IMG/VR virus record: IMGVR_UViG_3300020202_000113
Coordinates: 1 to 44,783 of that record
DNA from: a virus
Reading direction: 5' to 3' (one strand)
Length of the DNA: 44,783 nucleotides
This document shows, piece after piece, positions 37,561-44,783 of the stretch. The first letter of the stretch is position 1, and the number at the start of each line of letters is the position of its first letter. A model generated the notes under the pieces. It had not been told where the DNA came from, made no database searches, and worked only from the letters and a program-made list of their open reading frames with translations. The position numbers and the translations under genes were made by a program.

Positions 37561-37779
37561 TCAGCCCAAGCCGTTCCGAAGCTTGAATCGCGCCAGCATG
37601 CTCCGGTACGGCTCGACAGCCTTGGGGGCCACTTCAGCAACCACTTGCGGTTGCGCTTGCTCGTCTATCTCGATGGCCTCCCAGGGTTCAGCTAGGAGCC
37701 CTGCATCGGTTAGGTCGATGGACACGGCATCGGCCGTGGGATCGATAGCCGAACAAGGGAACGCGAGCGGCTTGGACAT
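37561..37779 (-). CDS. Hypothetical acidic protein (72 aa)
   Basis: The product is acidic with SKPLAFPCSAIDPTADAVS at the start, a Glu/Val-rich middle (EAIEIDEQAQPQVVAEVAP) and a short basic end (MLARFKLRNGLG). The ribosome site is AAGGAG. It is an early gene; acidic early proteins sometimes inhibit host enzymes by DNA mimicry. Function is not known. Confidence 0.65.
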   Translation of the reverse strand: MSKPLAFPCSAIDPTADAVSIDLTDAGLLAEPWEAIEIDEQAQPQVVAEVAPKAVEPYRSMLARFKLRNGLG

Positions 37780-37806
37780 GGTGTGCTCCTTGTTCCGGTA
37801 TTGGGA

Positions 37807-37956
37807 TCAGTAGGCGCCGAGCTTCTTCAGGGCACGCTTGTTCGTCTGCGCCTCGTCCAGGTAGCGCCGGGCCTGTCTGCGGCAGTATTCGCTGTGCTGG
37901 CTGAGGTGGCGCTTGCGGAAGAAGGCGAGGGCGAGGTGTTCGATCTCAGCGACCAT
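37807..37956 (-). CDS. Hypothetical basic protein (49 aa), first early gene
   Basis: I prefer ATG 37954-37956 with GGAG upstream; a longer frame from 37995 would begin inside the promoter. The product has helical basic sequence AFFRKRHLSQHSEYCRRQARRYLDE. It is the first gene after the control region and so should be expressed at once on entry. No family is recognised. Confidence 0.62.
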   Translation of the reverse strand: MVAEIEHLALAFFRKRHLSQHSEYCRRQARRYLDEAQTNKRALKKLGAY

Positions 37957-37984
37957 GGGCTGCTCCGTTGGGTGGATGAACGAA

Positions 37985-38016
37985 ACATAGCACATGCAAT
38001 GTGTTAGCTAGTCCAA
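37985..38016 (-). promoter_or_regulatory. Early promoter with near-perfect palindrome
   Basis: On the minus strand TTGGAC and an extended -10-like TGCTATGTT are present. Between and over them lies ATTGCA-TG-TGCTAT (37987-38000), one mismatch from the palindrome at 35505-35518. It would drive the 49-aa gene and the operon behind it. Confidence 0.5.
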
Positions 38017-38049
38017 TTCTAGGTGAGCATGGATTGAGTGTGTGATACC

Positions 38050-38076
38050 ATAGTACTTGCTATGTGTTGTCATTGG
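38050..38076 (-). promoter_or_regulatory. Early promoter-like site with near-perfect palindrome
   Basis: ATAGCA-AG-TACTAT (38050-38063, minus strand) is one pair away from the perfect palindrome, and ATGACA lies just upstream. It shares ACACATAGCAAGT with 35502-35524. It is the outermost copy, where T7 has its strong early host promoters. Confidence 0.5.
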
Positions 38077-38099
38077 GGTTACGACGATGCCTCCTAGTG

Positions 38100-38225
38100 G
38101 CCTTAGAATGCCTTCAGGAGCCCTTGAGGACTACTTGAGGGGCAACGGTGGGTAGGCCTGGCCTGTGGCCTTGGTGAGGCTGCTGGGTGGCTTGCTGGGG
38201 CACCGTGCAGTGGTACTTGAGGTGA
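38100..38225 (-). repeat. Heptamer array (CCTCAAG type) near the genome end
   Basis: The minus strand has three CCTCAAG (near 38215, 38133, 38122), plus CCTGAAGG and TCTAAGG variants in one direction. In T7, CCTAAAG arrays lie next to both terminal repeats. There is no gene here. Confidence 0.5.
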
Positions 38226-38523
38226 ACCCCAAGTGGGAGGCGGGTGGCTAGGCAGGACCAAAAACGACTGATTACACCCCATCTCGCACGTTCACGAACA
38301 ACGCCACTGCGTCACTGCCCACCCAATGGGCGTAGCTGCACCAGCAATGTACCATGGAGACAGAGGCATCATCTATAGTGTCCCGTAGGGATGGCAGTGG
38401 GTTACGTCACCGTGCCACACCTAGGCGTGCCTGATGCCACAGGAATGATGCCCTTGCCGGCCTACACGGGCGAGGCCCCGGGGTACGGGGGGAACTCGCC
38501 TCCAATCGTATCGATATAGGCTC
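38226..38523. other. Gene-free stretch, candidate terminal repeat
   Basis: About 300 bases without any credible gene lie between two heptamer arrays and beside the early promoters. I see no tRNA or strong hairpin. In T7-like phages the direct terminal repeat sits at exactly this place; when assembled as a circle it collapses to one copy. This is inferred from position only. Confidence 0.45.
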
Positions 38524-38721
38524 TCACATTTTTGCCCAAAATAGTCCCACCCAATACCACCCTAAGGCCACCTCAAGTGCCACCGCAGTCCACATCATGA
38601 TCCACTTATGCTTCCTCTGAGGTTGCCCTTCAGTGGTCCTAGCGTCCCTCCAGAGGGCCCATACAGCCAGCCCTACGGCAAGCAGGATAGGCACCCCGTA
38701 GAGCTGCTCAGTGGTCAACAT
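38524..38721 (-). CDS. Small membrane protein (65 aa)
   Basis: Two hydrophobic helices are seen: YGVPILLAVGLAVWALW (about 9-25) and WIMMWTAVALEVALGWYWVGLF (about 40-61), with a charged loop between (RDARTTEGQPQRKHK). It is near the place of T7 gene 19.5. A two-helix small protein could be a holin-like or other membrane protein. Function is unknown. Confidence 0.62.
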   Translation of the reverse strand: MLTTEQLYGVPILLAVGLAVWALWRDARTTEGQPQRKHKWIMMWTAVALEVALGWYWVGLFWAKM

Positions 38722-38732
38722 GAAGGAGACTT

Positions 38733-38975
38733 CTAGGGATCGTCGAAGTCATCGCTAGGGTCGAATCCCCGACCCTCGGTAGGGAACTCTTCCCCCTCAG
38801 AAACCTTTGCGTTCTTATCATCCTCCTCCCAACTCAAGACCTGTCCCATGATCCCGTGAAGGACCCATATCAGGTCCAACTTGGAGACACCTTGAGTGTC
38901 ATGAAGATAACGACAGGAGCGAGTTAGGTTTAGGCCTAAGGTGACTAAGGGGGAATCTTGGTTAGGAGTACCCAT
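38733..38975 (-). CDS. Hypothetical acidic protein (80 aa)
   Basis: The product has LVTLGLNLTRSCRYLHDTQG and VLHGIMGQVLSW, then a strongly acidic tail (EEDDKNAKVSEGEEFP). The start is preceded by TTATACTTAGGT, as before the 71-aa gene at 17544-17759. No family is recognised. Confidence 0.6.
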   Translation of the reverse strand: MGTPNQDSPLVTLGLNLTRSCRYLHDTQGVSKLDLIWVLHGIMGQVLSWEEDDKNAKVSEGEEFPTEGRGFDPSDDFDDP

Positions 38976-39285
38976 GGTATATATCTACCTAAGTATAATA
39001 TTGGGGATACTATATAATAATTATCAACCTAGGTAGCACCTTAGGGTTCTACTTTAGGGTTCACCTTAGAGTACTACTTAAGTGTATACCTTAGATAGCA
39101 ACCTTAGGGGTGTGTCGAACCCCAATGGGGCCCGGAAGGGTTCACATTGGGGATACGATCATATCTGTGATGCTATGATACTAAGGCTAGGAGGCCCTAG
39201 GATCAACGATCTAGGCTCGGGGGTACCCAGGTTATGGGTTCGACCTCCGAGGGCTTTAAATCGCCTAGGATCGGCTTCCCGCTCC
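38976..39285. other. Gene-free spacer after terminase with repeats and hairpins
   Basis: The 310-base spacer has no credible gene. It has an AT-rich part (38976-39025), a heptamer array (39027-39110), an 8-base inverted repeat CCCCAATG/CATTGGGG (39120-39152), a hairpin CCTAGATC/GATCCTAGG near 39199-39217 and a second CCTAGGATC copy near 39262. The repeats suggest packaging or end-processing signals close to the terminase gene. Confidence 0.55.
39027..39110 (-). repeat. Heptamer array, CCTAAGG type
   Basis: Seven copies of an ACCTTAGGG-like unit start at 39027, 39038, 39051, 39063, 39076, 39088 and 39101, with 11-13 base spacing. On the minus strand they read CCTAAGG, TCTAAGG and CCTAAAG, very like the CCTAAAG arrays next to the T7 terminal repeats. 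Confidence 0.68.
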
Positions 39286-40965
39286 CTAGTCCTGGGTCAG
39301 CCAGGTTCGTTCCTCTACAGCATCGGGGCCGAGGAGGTGTTCCATGAACTCCCAAACCTCTCTATTCTTACCATCCTCTTCTGCCTGAGCCATCTGCTCG
39401 TCCACATCCTGGGCCATGACTTCGACCCAATGGGCGACCCCCATGGCTAGGGCTTCGAGGCGGTCATCTTTCTTAAGTGCCCCGCGATCCTTTGTAATGC
39501 GGGTCATCTGGTAGAGCCCGGAGTAGCTTTGGGCTGACTCCATGGCGTACCCTTGGATGGACCGGTGGTCTTCCAGGACCAACCGACGATCGATCACCAG
39601 GCGATGAGCGTTCATGACCGGCTCCAAGGAGTCGATAATGCGCTTCTCCTTCTGGCCGGTGTGGTGGACCTCCTCCACGGAGCAATTGTGGTGCTTCCGG
39701 AGGACGGGCTTGAAGAGCTCGGTGAACATGCCGTCACCGAAGTTGGACTCGATGAGGACCTCGTTCACCTTCTGCTTCTTGGCGATCAAGGCGAGCTGTT
39801 CGAGGGTGGCGGGGTCGTAGCCTCCGATGAGGCCGCCCCACTCCACGGCGTAGATGAGGCCGTTGAGGACCTTGGTGACTGCGTAACCGGTCTCGTCCTT
39901 ACCCCGACCCGAGGGGTCAATGGTCAGGACGGAGCCGGTGTACGGCATCCAGGCCCCCTCCGCGATCTTCATGGGCCGATAGAGGCGATCCCCGGAGAAC
40001 CCTGGGTTGGGCAGCTCGTTGTCCGTAAGGTCCGGGGCAGCGGCCCAGATGACCTTCGGCGGGCCCACCTCGGTGTTGAGGTTCATGACCATCAGGTCAG
40101 CGAGCTTCAACGGGTAGCGGGTCGCGTCCGAGAGGCTCGTATCCAGCATGAACTGGAGGGCGAAGCCGCTGCGGGCGTACTCCATCTCTTTCGAGAGGAG
40201 GACATCTTCATCGAAGCGTTCGGGCTCAGTGGGAGCACCGACGATCTTCGGGTTCTTTATCAGGTCATCTTGCAGGAGAGGTGCAAGTTCGCCCTGATAG
40301 GCAGCCCGAAGGCGTTCATTGGGGTATCTGGCGGGCCAGATGCGGATGCGATAGCCCTTCGCGGGCAAGGCCCGGTAGATGCTATCCTCGCATTGCGGCG
40401 TACCGAGGTAGATAACCCGACCACCAGGCTTCAAGATAGCGCCGAACTCTTCGGTCGCGGTCTTGAGCTTCTCACGCATCATCTGCGTCTGGGAGTTCTG
40501 GGCGGTCTCGATGTCGTCGGCTAGGATCAGGTCAGCACGGGAGCCCGTAAGCTGGCCAGTGATGCCTAAGGACTTAACCGAAGGGTCACGCGCAGGCCGC
40601 GCAGGACCTACATCGAATTGCACCTTGGCTTCACGCTGGTCGGCGCGGGGTGCCAGATGCTGAAGGAAAGGGACCGTCTGGATGATCTGAAGGCAGAAGG
40701 TTGAAGTGTTGTCCGCATGGGCCTTGGAGGCCGAGACCACCATGATCTTGAGATTGGGGTCTCGCCACAGGAGCCACACGATGAAGGCAGCGGTTACCCA
40801 AGTCTTTCCGACACCACGGAAGGCCTCCAGCATGTCCTTTGGGGAACCATGCTGGAGGAACTTCGCCATGTCGTTCTGAATACGGGTGGGCTTGGGAAGA
40901 CCAAGGTGCTGCCAGACTTCACTTAGGAACTTTTGGAAATCACCTTTGAGGGCTTCCTCATCCAT
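39286..40965 (-). CDS. Terminase large subunit, T7 gp19-like
   Basis: From ATG 40963-40965 the protein has 559 residues (T7 gp19 has 586). The ATPase has Walker A AFRGVGKTW (about 48-56) and Walker B LILADDIE (about 146-153); the nuclease part has VLTIDPSGRGKDETGYAV and LIESNFGDGMF with conserved acids. It drives DNA into the prohead and cuts concatemers. No small terminase subunit is recognised upstream, where T7 has gp18. Confidence 0.95.
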   Translation of the reverse strand: MDEEALKGDFQKFLSEVWQHLGLPKPTRIQNDMAKFLQHGSPKDMLEAFRGVGKTWVTAAFIVWLLWRDPNLKIMVVSASKAHADNTSTFCLQIIQTVPFLQHLAPRADQREAKVQFDVGPARPARDPSVKSLGITGQLTGSRADLILADDIETAQNSQTQMMREKLKTATEEFGAILKPGGRVIYLGTPQCEDSIYRALPAKGYRIRIWPARYPNERLRAAYQGELAPLLQDDLIKNPKIVGAPTEPERFDEDVLLSKEMEYARSGFALQFMLDTSLSDATRYPLKLADLMVMNLNTEVGPPKVIWAAAPDLTDNELPNPGFSGDRLYRPMKIAEGAWMPYTGSVLTIDPSGRGKDETGYAVTKVLNGLIYAVEWGGLIGGYDPATLEQLALIAKKQKVNEVLIESNFGDGMFTELFKPVLRKHHNCSVEEVHHTGQKEKRIIDSLEPVMNAHRLVIDRRLVLEDHRSIQGYAMESAQSYSGLYQMTRITKDRGALKKDDRLEALAMGVAHWVEVMAQDVDEQMAQAEEDGKNREVWEFMEHLLGPDAVEERTWLTQD

Positions 40966-40970
40966 ACCTA

Positions 40971-41696
40971 TTACGCAGCGCCCTTGATGAGGCCGGCGTT
41001 CACCAGAGCGGTGCGCATGGCGTTCACCAGGGTGACCAGCTCGATGACCTTCTGGGCCACGTCGGACTGGTTCTGGCACATGACGCGAATCTCAGCGAGG
41101 AGAGTGTTGAACTCCGCCTCGGTGGGGTCCTCGCCACCGGTCAGGTCGGCCTGGGTCGTGGTAGCAGCCAGGGTGTCGTCGTGGGTGCCCGAGAGGCCCG
41201 TCGAGTCGGTCAGGGTCGCACTAATAGCGGCCTGAGCGGCGCCCGAGGGCTGCACGATCGGGGCGGCGTTCCAGAAGCCGATCTTCTGAGTGACCGCGGT
41301 GCCGATCTTGGAGCCGGTCGTGGTGTCGGCGGCAATGTTCGCAGCGTCCGCCATCGTGAGGCCCGCGCAGGCAGCGATGGTCTGACCCGAGGGAGCCATG
41401 ATGTCGGTCGGCTCGAAGGTCACGCGAAGGCGAGCGAGCTCACCAATCTCGTTGATCTTGCAGTAGCGGGTGACCGAAGCCGTGGTCACGGTGACCGTCA
41501 GGGTGTCCCCAGCGGCAACCTCGGTCATGCTGGCGTAGGCCTGCGAGTCGGACGCCGAGTAGGCCCAGGGCTTCTCACACCGGAAGGTGTAGACGCCGGG
41601 CTCGGGGCAGACGAAGCCGACGCCGTTGCTGGTCGAGAGGATGATGGGAGAGAGAGTAGCCGCCGCGGTGGACGCAGCGATAGTCGTGAGAGCCAT
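40971..41696 (-). CDS. Phage structural protein with head-fibre-like C-terminus
   Basis: The 241-residue protein has a beta-rich N-terminal part (IILSTSNGVGFVCPEPGVYTF) and a C-terminal part with IGFWNAAPIVQPSGAAQAA and AEFNTLLAEIRVMC, a motif shared with phage head-fibre and capsid-spike proteins (often IGFFGxxPVxQ). It lies between the spike-like gene and terminase. It may be a head fibre or a tail component. Confidence 0.68.
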   Translation of the reverse strand: MALTTIAASTAAATLSPIILSTSNGVGFVCPEPGVYTFRCEKPWAYSASDSQAYASMTEVAAGDTLTVTVTTASVTRYCKINEIGELARLRVTFEPTDIMAPSGQTIAACAGLTMADAANIAADTTTGSKIGTAVTQKIGFWNAAPIVQPSGAAQAAISATLTDSTGLSGTHDDTLAATTTQADLTGGEDPTEAEFNTLLAEIRVMCQNQSDVAQKVIELVTLVNAMRTALVNAGLIKGAA

Positions 41697-41708
41697 TGAA
41701 GGAGACCT

Positions 41709-43592
41709 TTAGGGAGCTGAAGTATTCGCGTGAAGAATCTGAATGTGGGAATGGGGGAGCACGGAATCCGAGTAGCCGAACCATACCCACCCATCGATGT
41801 AGCGCGCACTACCGGTTAAATTACCAATGCTGAGGCTGGTTTCCGCGGCGTACGGAGGGTTCAGAGTGGTGTCGGGCGTGCCGAGCGCACAGTTGTGCCA
41901 TACGTTGACGGAGGTCGTATCCCAGGAGCCAGCGAGCGTGCCGATGGCGCGGTTCACGAGCGCCGAGGCGATCTGTGCCGGTTGTGTTCCCCCGGCATCG
42001 CCACGGCCGAAGTTGATAATTCCAACAGGAGTAACCTGGATCAGCAGGTTTGTGTTCGTGGTGATGCCAGACAGGGCGGTCGTAGTACCGGCCTGACCGG
42101 CAACGCTTGGAGAAACCGACCAGAGATTCGGAATGATAACGCCGTAGACGGTGCCCTGGGTGGCGCTCGGGGTGAACGCCACCGTCATATCGTCAGCAGT
42201 ACGCTGTCCCGCCGTCGCGCTGGTTGCCCAATAACTTGTGGCGGTTGTTCCATATTCGACCTGGCTACCAAATAGGTAAACTCCGCTAACACCATCGCCA
42301 CTGTAGGAGCTCACCGTGTCGCCGGTCGAAAGGCGCACAAAGGACCGGATCGTTGTGCTAGTATCTGAGGTGACAGTAACGACGCAGCGATACCAACCAT
42401 TTCCGACGGACGTGATTGACTTTGAGACCAGCGTGAATCCCGCCCCGCCTGACGAGTTACTACCGGCGACTCCGTTGCCTAGGTCGAAATAAGCTCCAGC
42501 CGAGTTGGCCGAAGCGTTGTCCGCCAGCGATAGCAGAATCCAGGTGCGCTCCGCCGCCTTGGCGTAGACCGAGGTGGTGAAGGTCAGCGATGCGGCCGCC
42601 TTCGTGATCGCCGATGTGGTGACCACATGCGTGCTACTCGCAGTATTGTCCTCGGTCAGCTTGTCGGCGGTTAAATTGCCCGTCAGCGGGTCGGCGACCA
42701 CGTTCGCCGTGGCGGAACTGCGCGTCTTGGTCCAAGTTGAGCTGGTGAGGCCCTCAGACGACAGGGCCATGTTGCGGTTGAGAATCGTTGAAGTCGGGAA
42801 AGCAGCTTGTTCGAGCTGGAGACCCCAGAGATATACACCACTGGTCGAATCACCGGCGTAGCTGATCGTCCCCGTGTTCTCCATCGCGCATAGGACGCGA
42901 ATGGTCGTGGTGGCGCTACTGGTAGCTGAGAGAGTAATGCGATTCCATCCGCTACCGGCGTCAGTGATGGTGTAGCCGTTGGTGCCGCCAATGGTGGTAA
43001 CCGACCAGCCTGTACCAAAAGCCGTTGGTGCTGTGACGAGGGTTCCGCCTACTGGACTGACGGTGATATAGACACCGTTACTTGTGGTGCCGTCATCAAC
43101 CTGGAGTCGAAAGTGTCGAGTTCCTACAGCATTCTTGATGTACACACTCACTGTGTAGTCAAGAGCTGATGCAGCCTTATTAATGTTCTGGCTGACCGAA
43201 TGCAGGCCTGTACCTGAGCCCTCAACGAGGCTATCAGCCACAGTTTCGCCGTTAGGAGCCGCAACTACATCTGCGGTGATTGTCGGTGATCCGCTACCAG
43301 CCGTCATGCGCTCAAAGTGCTCGCCCGTCCCGGCTGCCACGAGATTGGTTCGGTTAATCTCGATTAGGTCGGCCTGGTAGGTCGTCCCCCCGACTGTAAT
43401 TGGGCGCTGCCGGCGTTGATTAACCAGCTTGATCGTATTATTGTACGGGTCGTATGCACTCGTGGTGCGCGAAAAGGTCGTCGGCTGGGCGTTGAGGCTA
43501 GTAAGGTTCGCCAGAGACATCACCAAACCAATGGTGCGCCTCTTGGGGTAGACGATAAAGTAGTCATCGTCCTCATCGGTGGTGATGCTCAT
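41709..43592 (-). CDS. Tail spike or fibre protein with carbohydrate-binding-like repeats
   Basis: The 627-residue protein has a short acidic N-terminus and at least two copies of a beta-sandwich module with YTVSVYIKNA/FTTSVYAKAA, NGWYRCVVTVTSDT and SGVYLFGSQVEYG, as in carbohydrate-binding modules of phage spikes. A C-terminal part (VWHNCALGTPDTT, YIDGWVWFGYSD) looks LamG-like. It probably binds host surface sugars. No catalytic motif for depolymerase is seen, though one cannot be excluded. Confidence 0.78.
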   Translation of the reverse strand: MSITTDEDDDYFIVYPKRRTIGLVMSLANLTSLNAQPTTFSRTTSAYDPYNNTIKLVNQRRQRPITVGGTTYQADLIEINRTNLVAAGTGEHFERMTAGSGSPTITADVVAAPNGETVADSLVEGSGTGLHSVSQNINKAASALDYTVSVYIKNAVGTRHFRLQVDDGTTSNGVYITVSPVGGTLVTAPTAFGTGWSVTTIGGTNGYTITDAGSGWNRITLSATSSATTTIRVLCAMENTGTISYAGDSTSGVYLWGLQLEQAAFPTSTILNRNMALSSEGLTSSTWTKTRSSATANVVADPLTGNLTADKLTEDNTASSTHVVTTSAITKAAASLTFTTSVYAKAAERTWILLSLADNASANSAGAYFDLGNGVAGSNSSGGAGFTLVSKSITSVGNGWYRCVVTVTSDTSTTIRSFVRLSTGDTVSSYSGDGVSGVYLFGSQVEYGTTATSYWATSATAGQRTADDMTVAFTPSATQGTVYGVIIPNLWSVSPSVAGQAGTTTALSGITTNTNLLIQVTPVGIINFGRGDAGGTQPAQIASALVNRAIGTLAGSWDTTSVNVWHNCALGTPDTTLNPPYAAETSLSIGNLTGSARYIDGWVWFGYSDSVLPHSHIQILHANTSAP

Positions 43593-43595
43593 TGA

Positions 43596-43880
43596 TTACT
43601 TTCGAACGGCCATGCTCAGAGTCCCATCGGCCGAGACGCGCTTGAAGTAGAGCGTCTGGGTGTCCCCACGGTTCAGCTTAATGGGGAACGGCCAGTTGGC
43701 CGGGACGGGGAAATACGTGCCACCCGAGGTGTAGGCGTACTGCCAGTCCTGGGTGCAGGTGCAGATAATCTCTCTGCGGCTAGCGTTCTTGGTGAACTCG
43801 TAAGACTTCTCAGCGGAGGTCAGGGAAAGGGCAGAAAGCACCTTGCCCACCGTCTCCACGGTGTCAGTACCATCAGGCAT
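43596..43880 (-). CDS. Hypothetical 94-aa structural-region protein
   Basis: The product has VGKVLSALSLTSAEKSYEF, then CTCTQDWQYAYTSGGTYFPVP and LNRGDTQTLYFKRVSADG, a beta-rich pattern like small virion proteins. It stands three bases before the spike gene. No membrane segment is present. Family is not recognised. Confidence 0.66.
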   Translation of the reverse strand: MPDGTDTVETVGKVLSALSLTSAEKSYEFTKNASRREIICTCTQDWQYAYTSGGTYFPVPANWPFPIKLNRGDTQTLYFKRVSADGTLSMAVRK

Positions 43881-43911
43881 GTTTATTCTTCTTATATATA
43901 AATGAAAAACG

Positions 43912-44139
43912 TTATTTACTCATGAACCAGCTAGAGACGAACGCGACCAGAGCAGAGACCACTCCAGCAGCACCTACGGTGCGCGAGTGTGTGTGCTCAA
44001 TGGTATCGAGACGCTTCTCGTGGTCCTGTTGGGAAGCCAAGAAGCCGTCTAGCTTCTCGTCCATGGCCTTTTGGTTGGCCATGATCTGACCTAGAAGGAA
44101 CGGAACGGAACCCTCTGGCTTATCTTCATCGGATGGCAT
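43912..44139 (-). CDS. Holin-like protein with coiled coil and C-terminal membrane helix
   Basis: The 75-residue protein has a helical charged body (MANQKAMDEKLDGFLASQQD, HEKRLDTIEHTHSR) and a single C-terminal membrane helix (AAGVVSALVAFVSSWFM) with a basic end SK. This is the layout of XhlA-type hemolysin/holin-associated proteins. It lies where T7 has its holin gene 17.5. The holin role is inferred. Confidence 0.68.
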   Translation of the reverse strand: MPSDEDKPEGSVPFLLGQIMANQKAMDEKLDGFLASQQDHEKRLDTIEHTHSRTVGAAGVVSALVAFVSSWFMSK

Positions 44140-44151
44140 AGGGGGTTCCTG

Positions 44152-44783
44152 TTACAAGAGAGGCAAGAGCTGCCCCGGAGAAGTGGGGATGGCCCCAATT
44201 CCTCGGACTAAGACTCCACCAACGCCGGCATCAACAGCCGTTGTCCATACCGTACCGGTACGGTCGGAAAGAGAGACCTTACCAGAGGCGTCACCCGCCG
44301 CGAAGGCGTGGGTGGTGTCTAGAGCGCGGGCAAGGCTGCCGGTGTAAATATCACCGGTTAGACCATGTCCTGTTCGTTCTGTCCAATTAGTGCCGTTGGT
44401 GGAGGTCCAAAGTTTGTTTGCAGTGGTTGCTAAAATGACACCATTGGCGTAACTCAAATCAATAATCTGATCTGCTACAGGTGGGGTTTGGGAGGACCAA
44501 TTGATTCCATCCGGGCTTGTATAAACAGTACCTAGACCGCCAGCACCCCCCGCAACCATGAATAATCCCGCCGCCGAAGAGTACGTCGCGGCATTTAAAT
44601 TTGTTACACCAACTCCAAAAGTGAGAGAGGTTGTCCAAGTCGCCCCGTTATTAGTGGAATATTGCACTGTAGGGGCGGCACCGGCATACCCAACTATAAT
44701 TACCGTCGAACCATTAGTCGCGATATCGTATAGCCCAGGGTTACTGCCATCAAAAGCCGTGGTCCGTATAGTCCAGGTCACCA
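44152..44783 (-). CDS. Propeller-like tail/fibre protein, C-terminal part (joins 1-480)
   Basis: This is the second part of the gene that begins at 480 and continues over the ends of the window. Its residues repeat STNNGATWTTSL, SPDGINWSSQTP and STNGTNWTERTG, as in the first half. The frame agrees across the 149-base overlap. The gene ends at a TAG just before the holin-like gene. The two overlap copies differ at one codon, TAC (Tyr) against TCC (Ser). Confidence 0.7.
   Translation of the reverse strand, partial: VTWTIRTTAFDGSNPGLYDIATNGSTVIIVGYAGAAPTVQYSTNNGATWTTSLTFGVGVTNLNAATYSSAAGLFMVAGGAGGLGTVYTSPDGINWSSQTPPVADQIIDLSYANGVILATTANKLWTSTNGTNWTERTGHGLTGDIYTGSLARALDTTHAFAAGDASGKVSLSDRTGTVWTTAVDAGVGGVLVRGIGAIPTSPGQLLPLL

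Noticed and set aside
39225-39262. GGGTTCGACCTCC, like a tRNA T-arm, near the terminase stop
   Set aside because: No D arm, anticodon arm or acceptor stem can be built around it on either strand.
39553-40524. Long plus-strand frame opposite terminase
   Set aside because: Antisense to a well-supported terminase gene with conserved motifs; it has no recognised domain.

Overview
The window is essentially one complete genome of a temperate T7-like podophage (Autographiviridae-type) shown as an opened circle. The last 149 bases repeat the first 149 with one mismatch, so about 44.63 kb is unique and one gene (a propeller-like tail protein) is cut by the ends. Almost every gene lies on the minus strand, so the biological order runs from high to low coordinates. 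Hallmarks include a single-subunit RNA polymerase, T7-order replication and virion genes, and a tyrosine integrase with an attP-like site. The host cannot be named from this sequence; a Gram-negative, probably proteobacterial host is likely from the phage type and the moderately high G+C.

Layout in transcription order. The natural genome end probably lies near 38.2-39.1 kb, where two arrays of CCTAAGG/CCTCAAG-like heptamers surround two small genes and a gene-free stretch, as next to T7 terminal repeats. Early genes run from 37,956 down to 33,289: mostly small unknown proteins, a coiled-coil/zinc-knuckle protein, an HD-motif protein and a pentapeptide-repeat protein. Sigma70-like early promoters carry a recurrent palindrome (ATAGCA-NN-TGCTAT) that looks like an operator. 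The only convincing plus-strand gene (32,959-33,237) encodes a small helix-turn-helix protein facing a winged-helix regulator, a 71-aa protein and the integrase; this looks like a lysogeny module. A tRNA-3'-end attP with arm-type repeats lies between integrase and RNA polymerase.

The middle block (27,971 to 17,870) holds an RNA-ligase-family protein, ssDNA-binding protein, endonuclease I, a T7-lysozyme relative that has lost its amidase residues, primase-helicase, a nucleotidyltransferase-like protein, DNA polymerase, an HNH endonuclease, a 5'-3' exonuclease, a dNMP kinase and many tiny overlapping genes, several with GTG starts. The late block (17,759 to 480 and on through 44,152 to 39,286) holds portal, scaffold, capsid, tail tubes, internal virion proteins, several fibre/spike-like proteins, a holin-like protein and large terminase.

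The most unusual part is a gene-free stretch of about 1.25 kb (12,953-14,205) between scaffold and capsid genes, where T7-like phages normally have almost no space. It holds tRNA-Trp and tRNA-Asn and, ahead of them, about 690 nt of dense hairpins whose GNRA and UUCG loops and G-U pairs make sense only on the minus strand. It is a candidate giant structured phage RNA in the style of GOLLD/ROOL RNAs, which also sit beside phage tRNAs.
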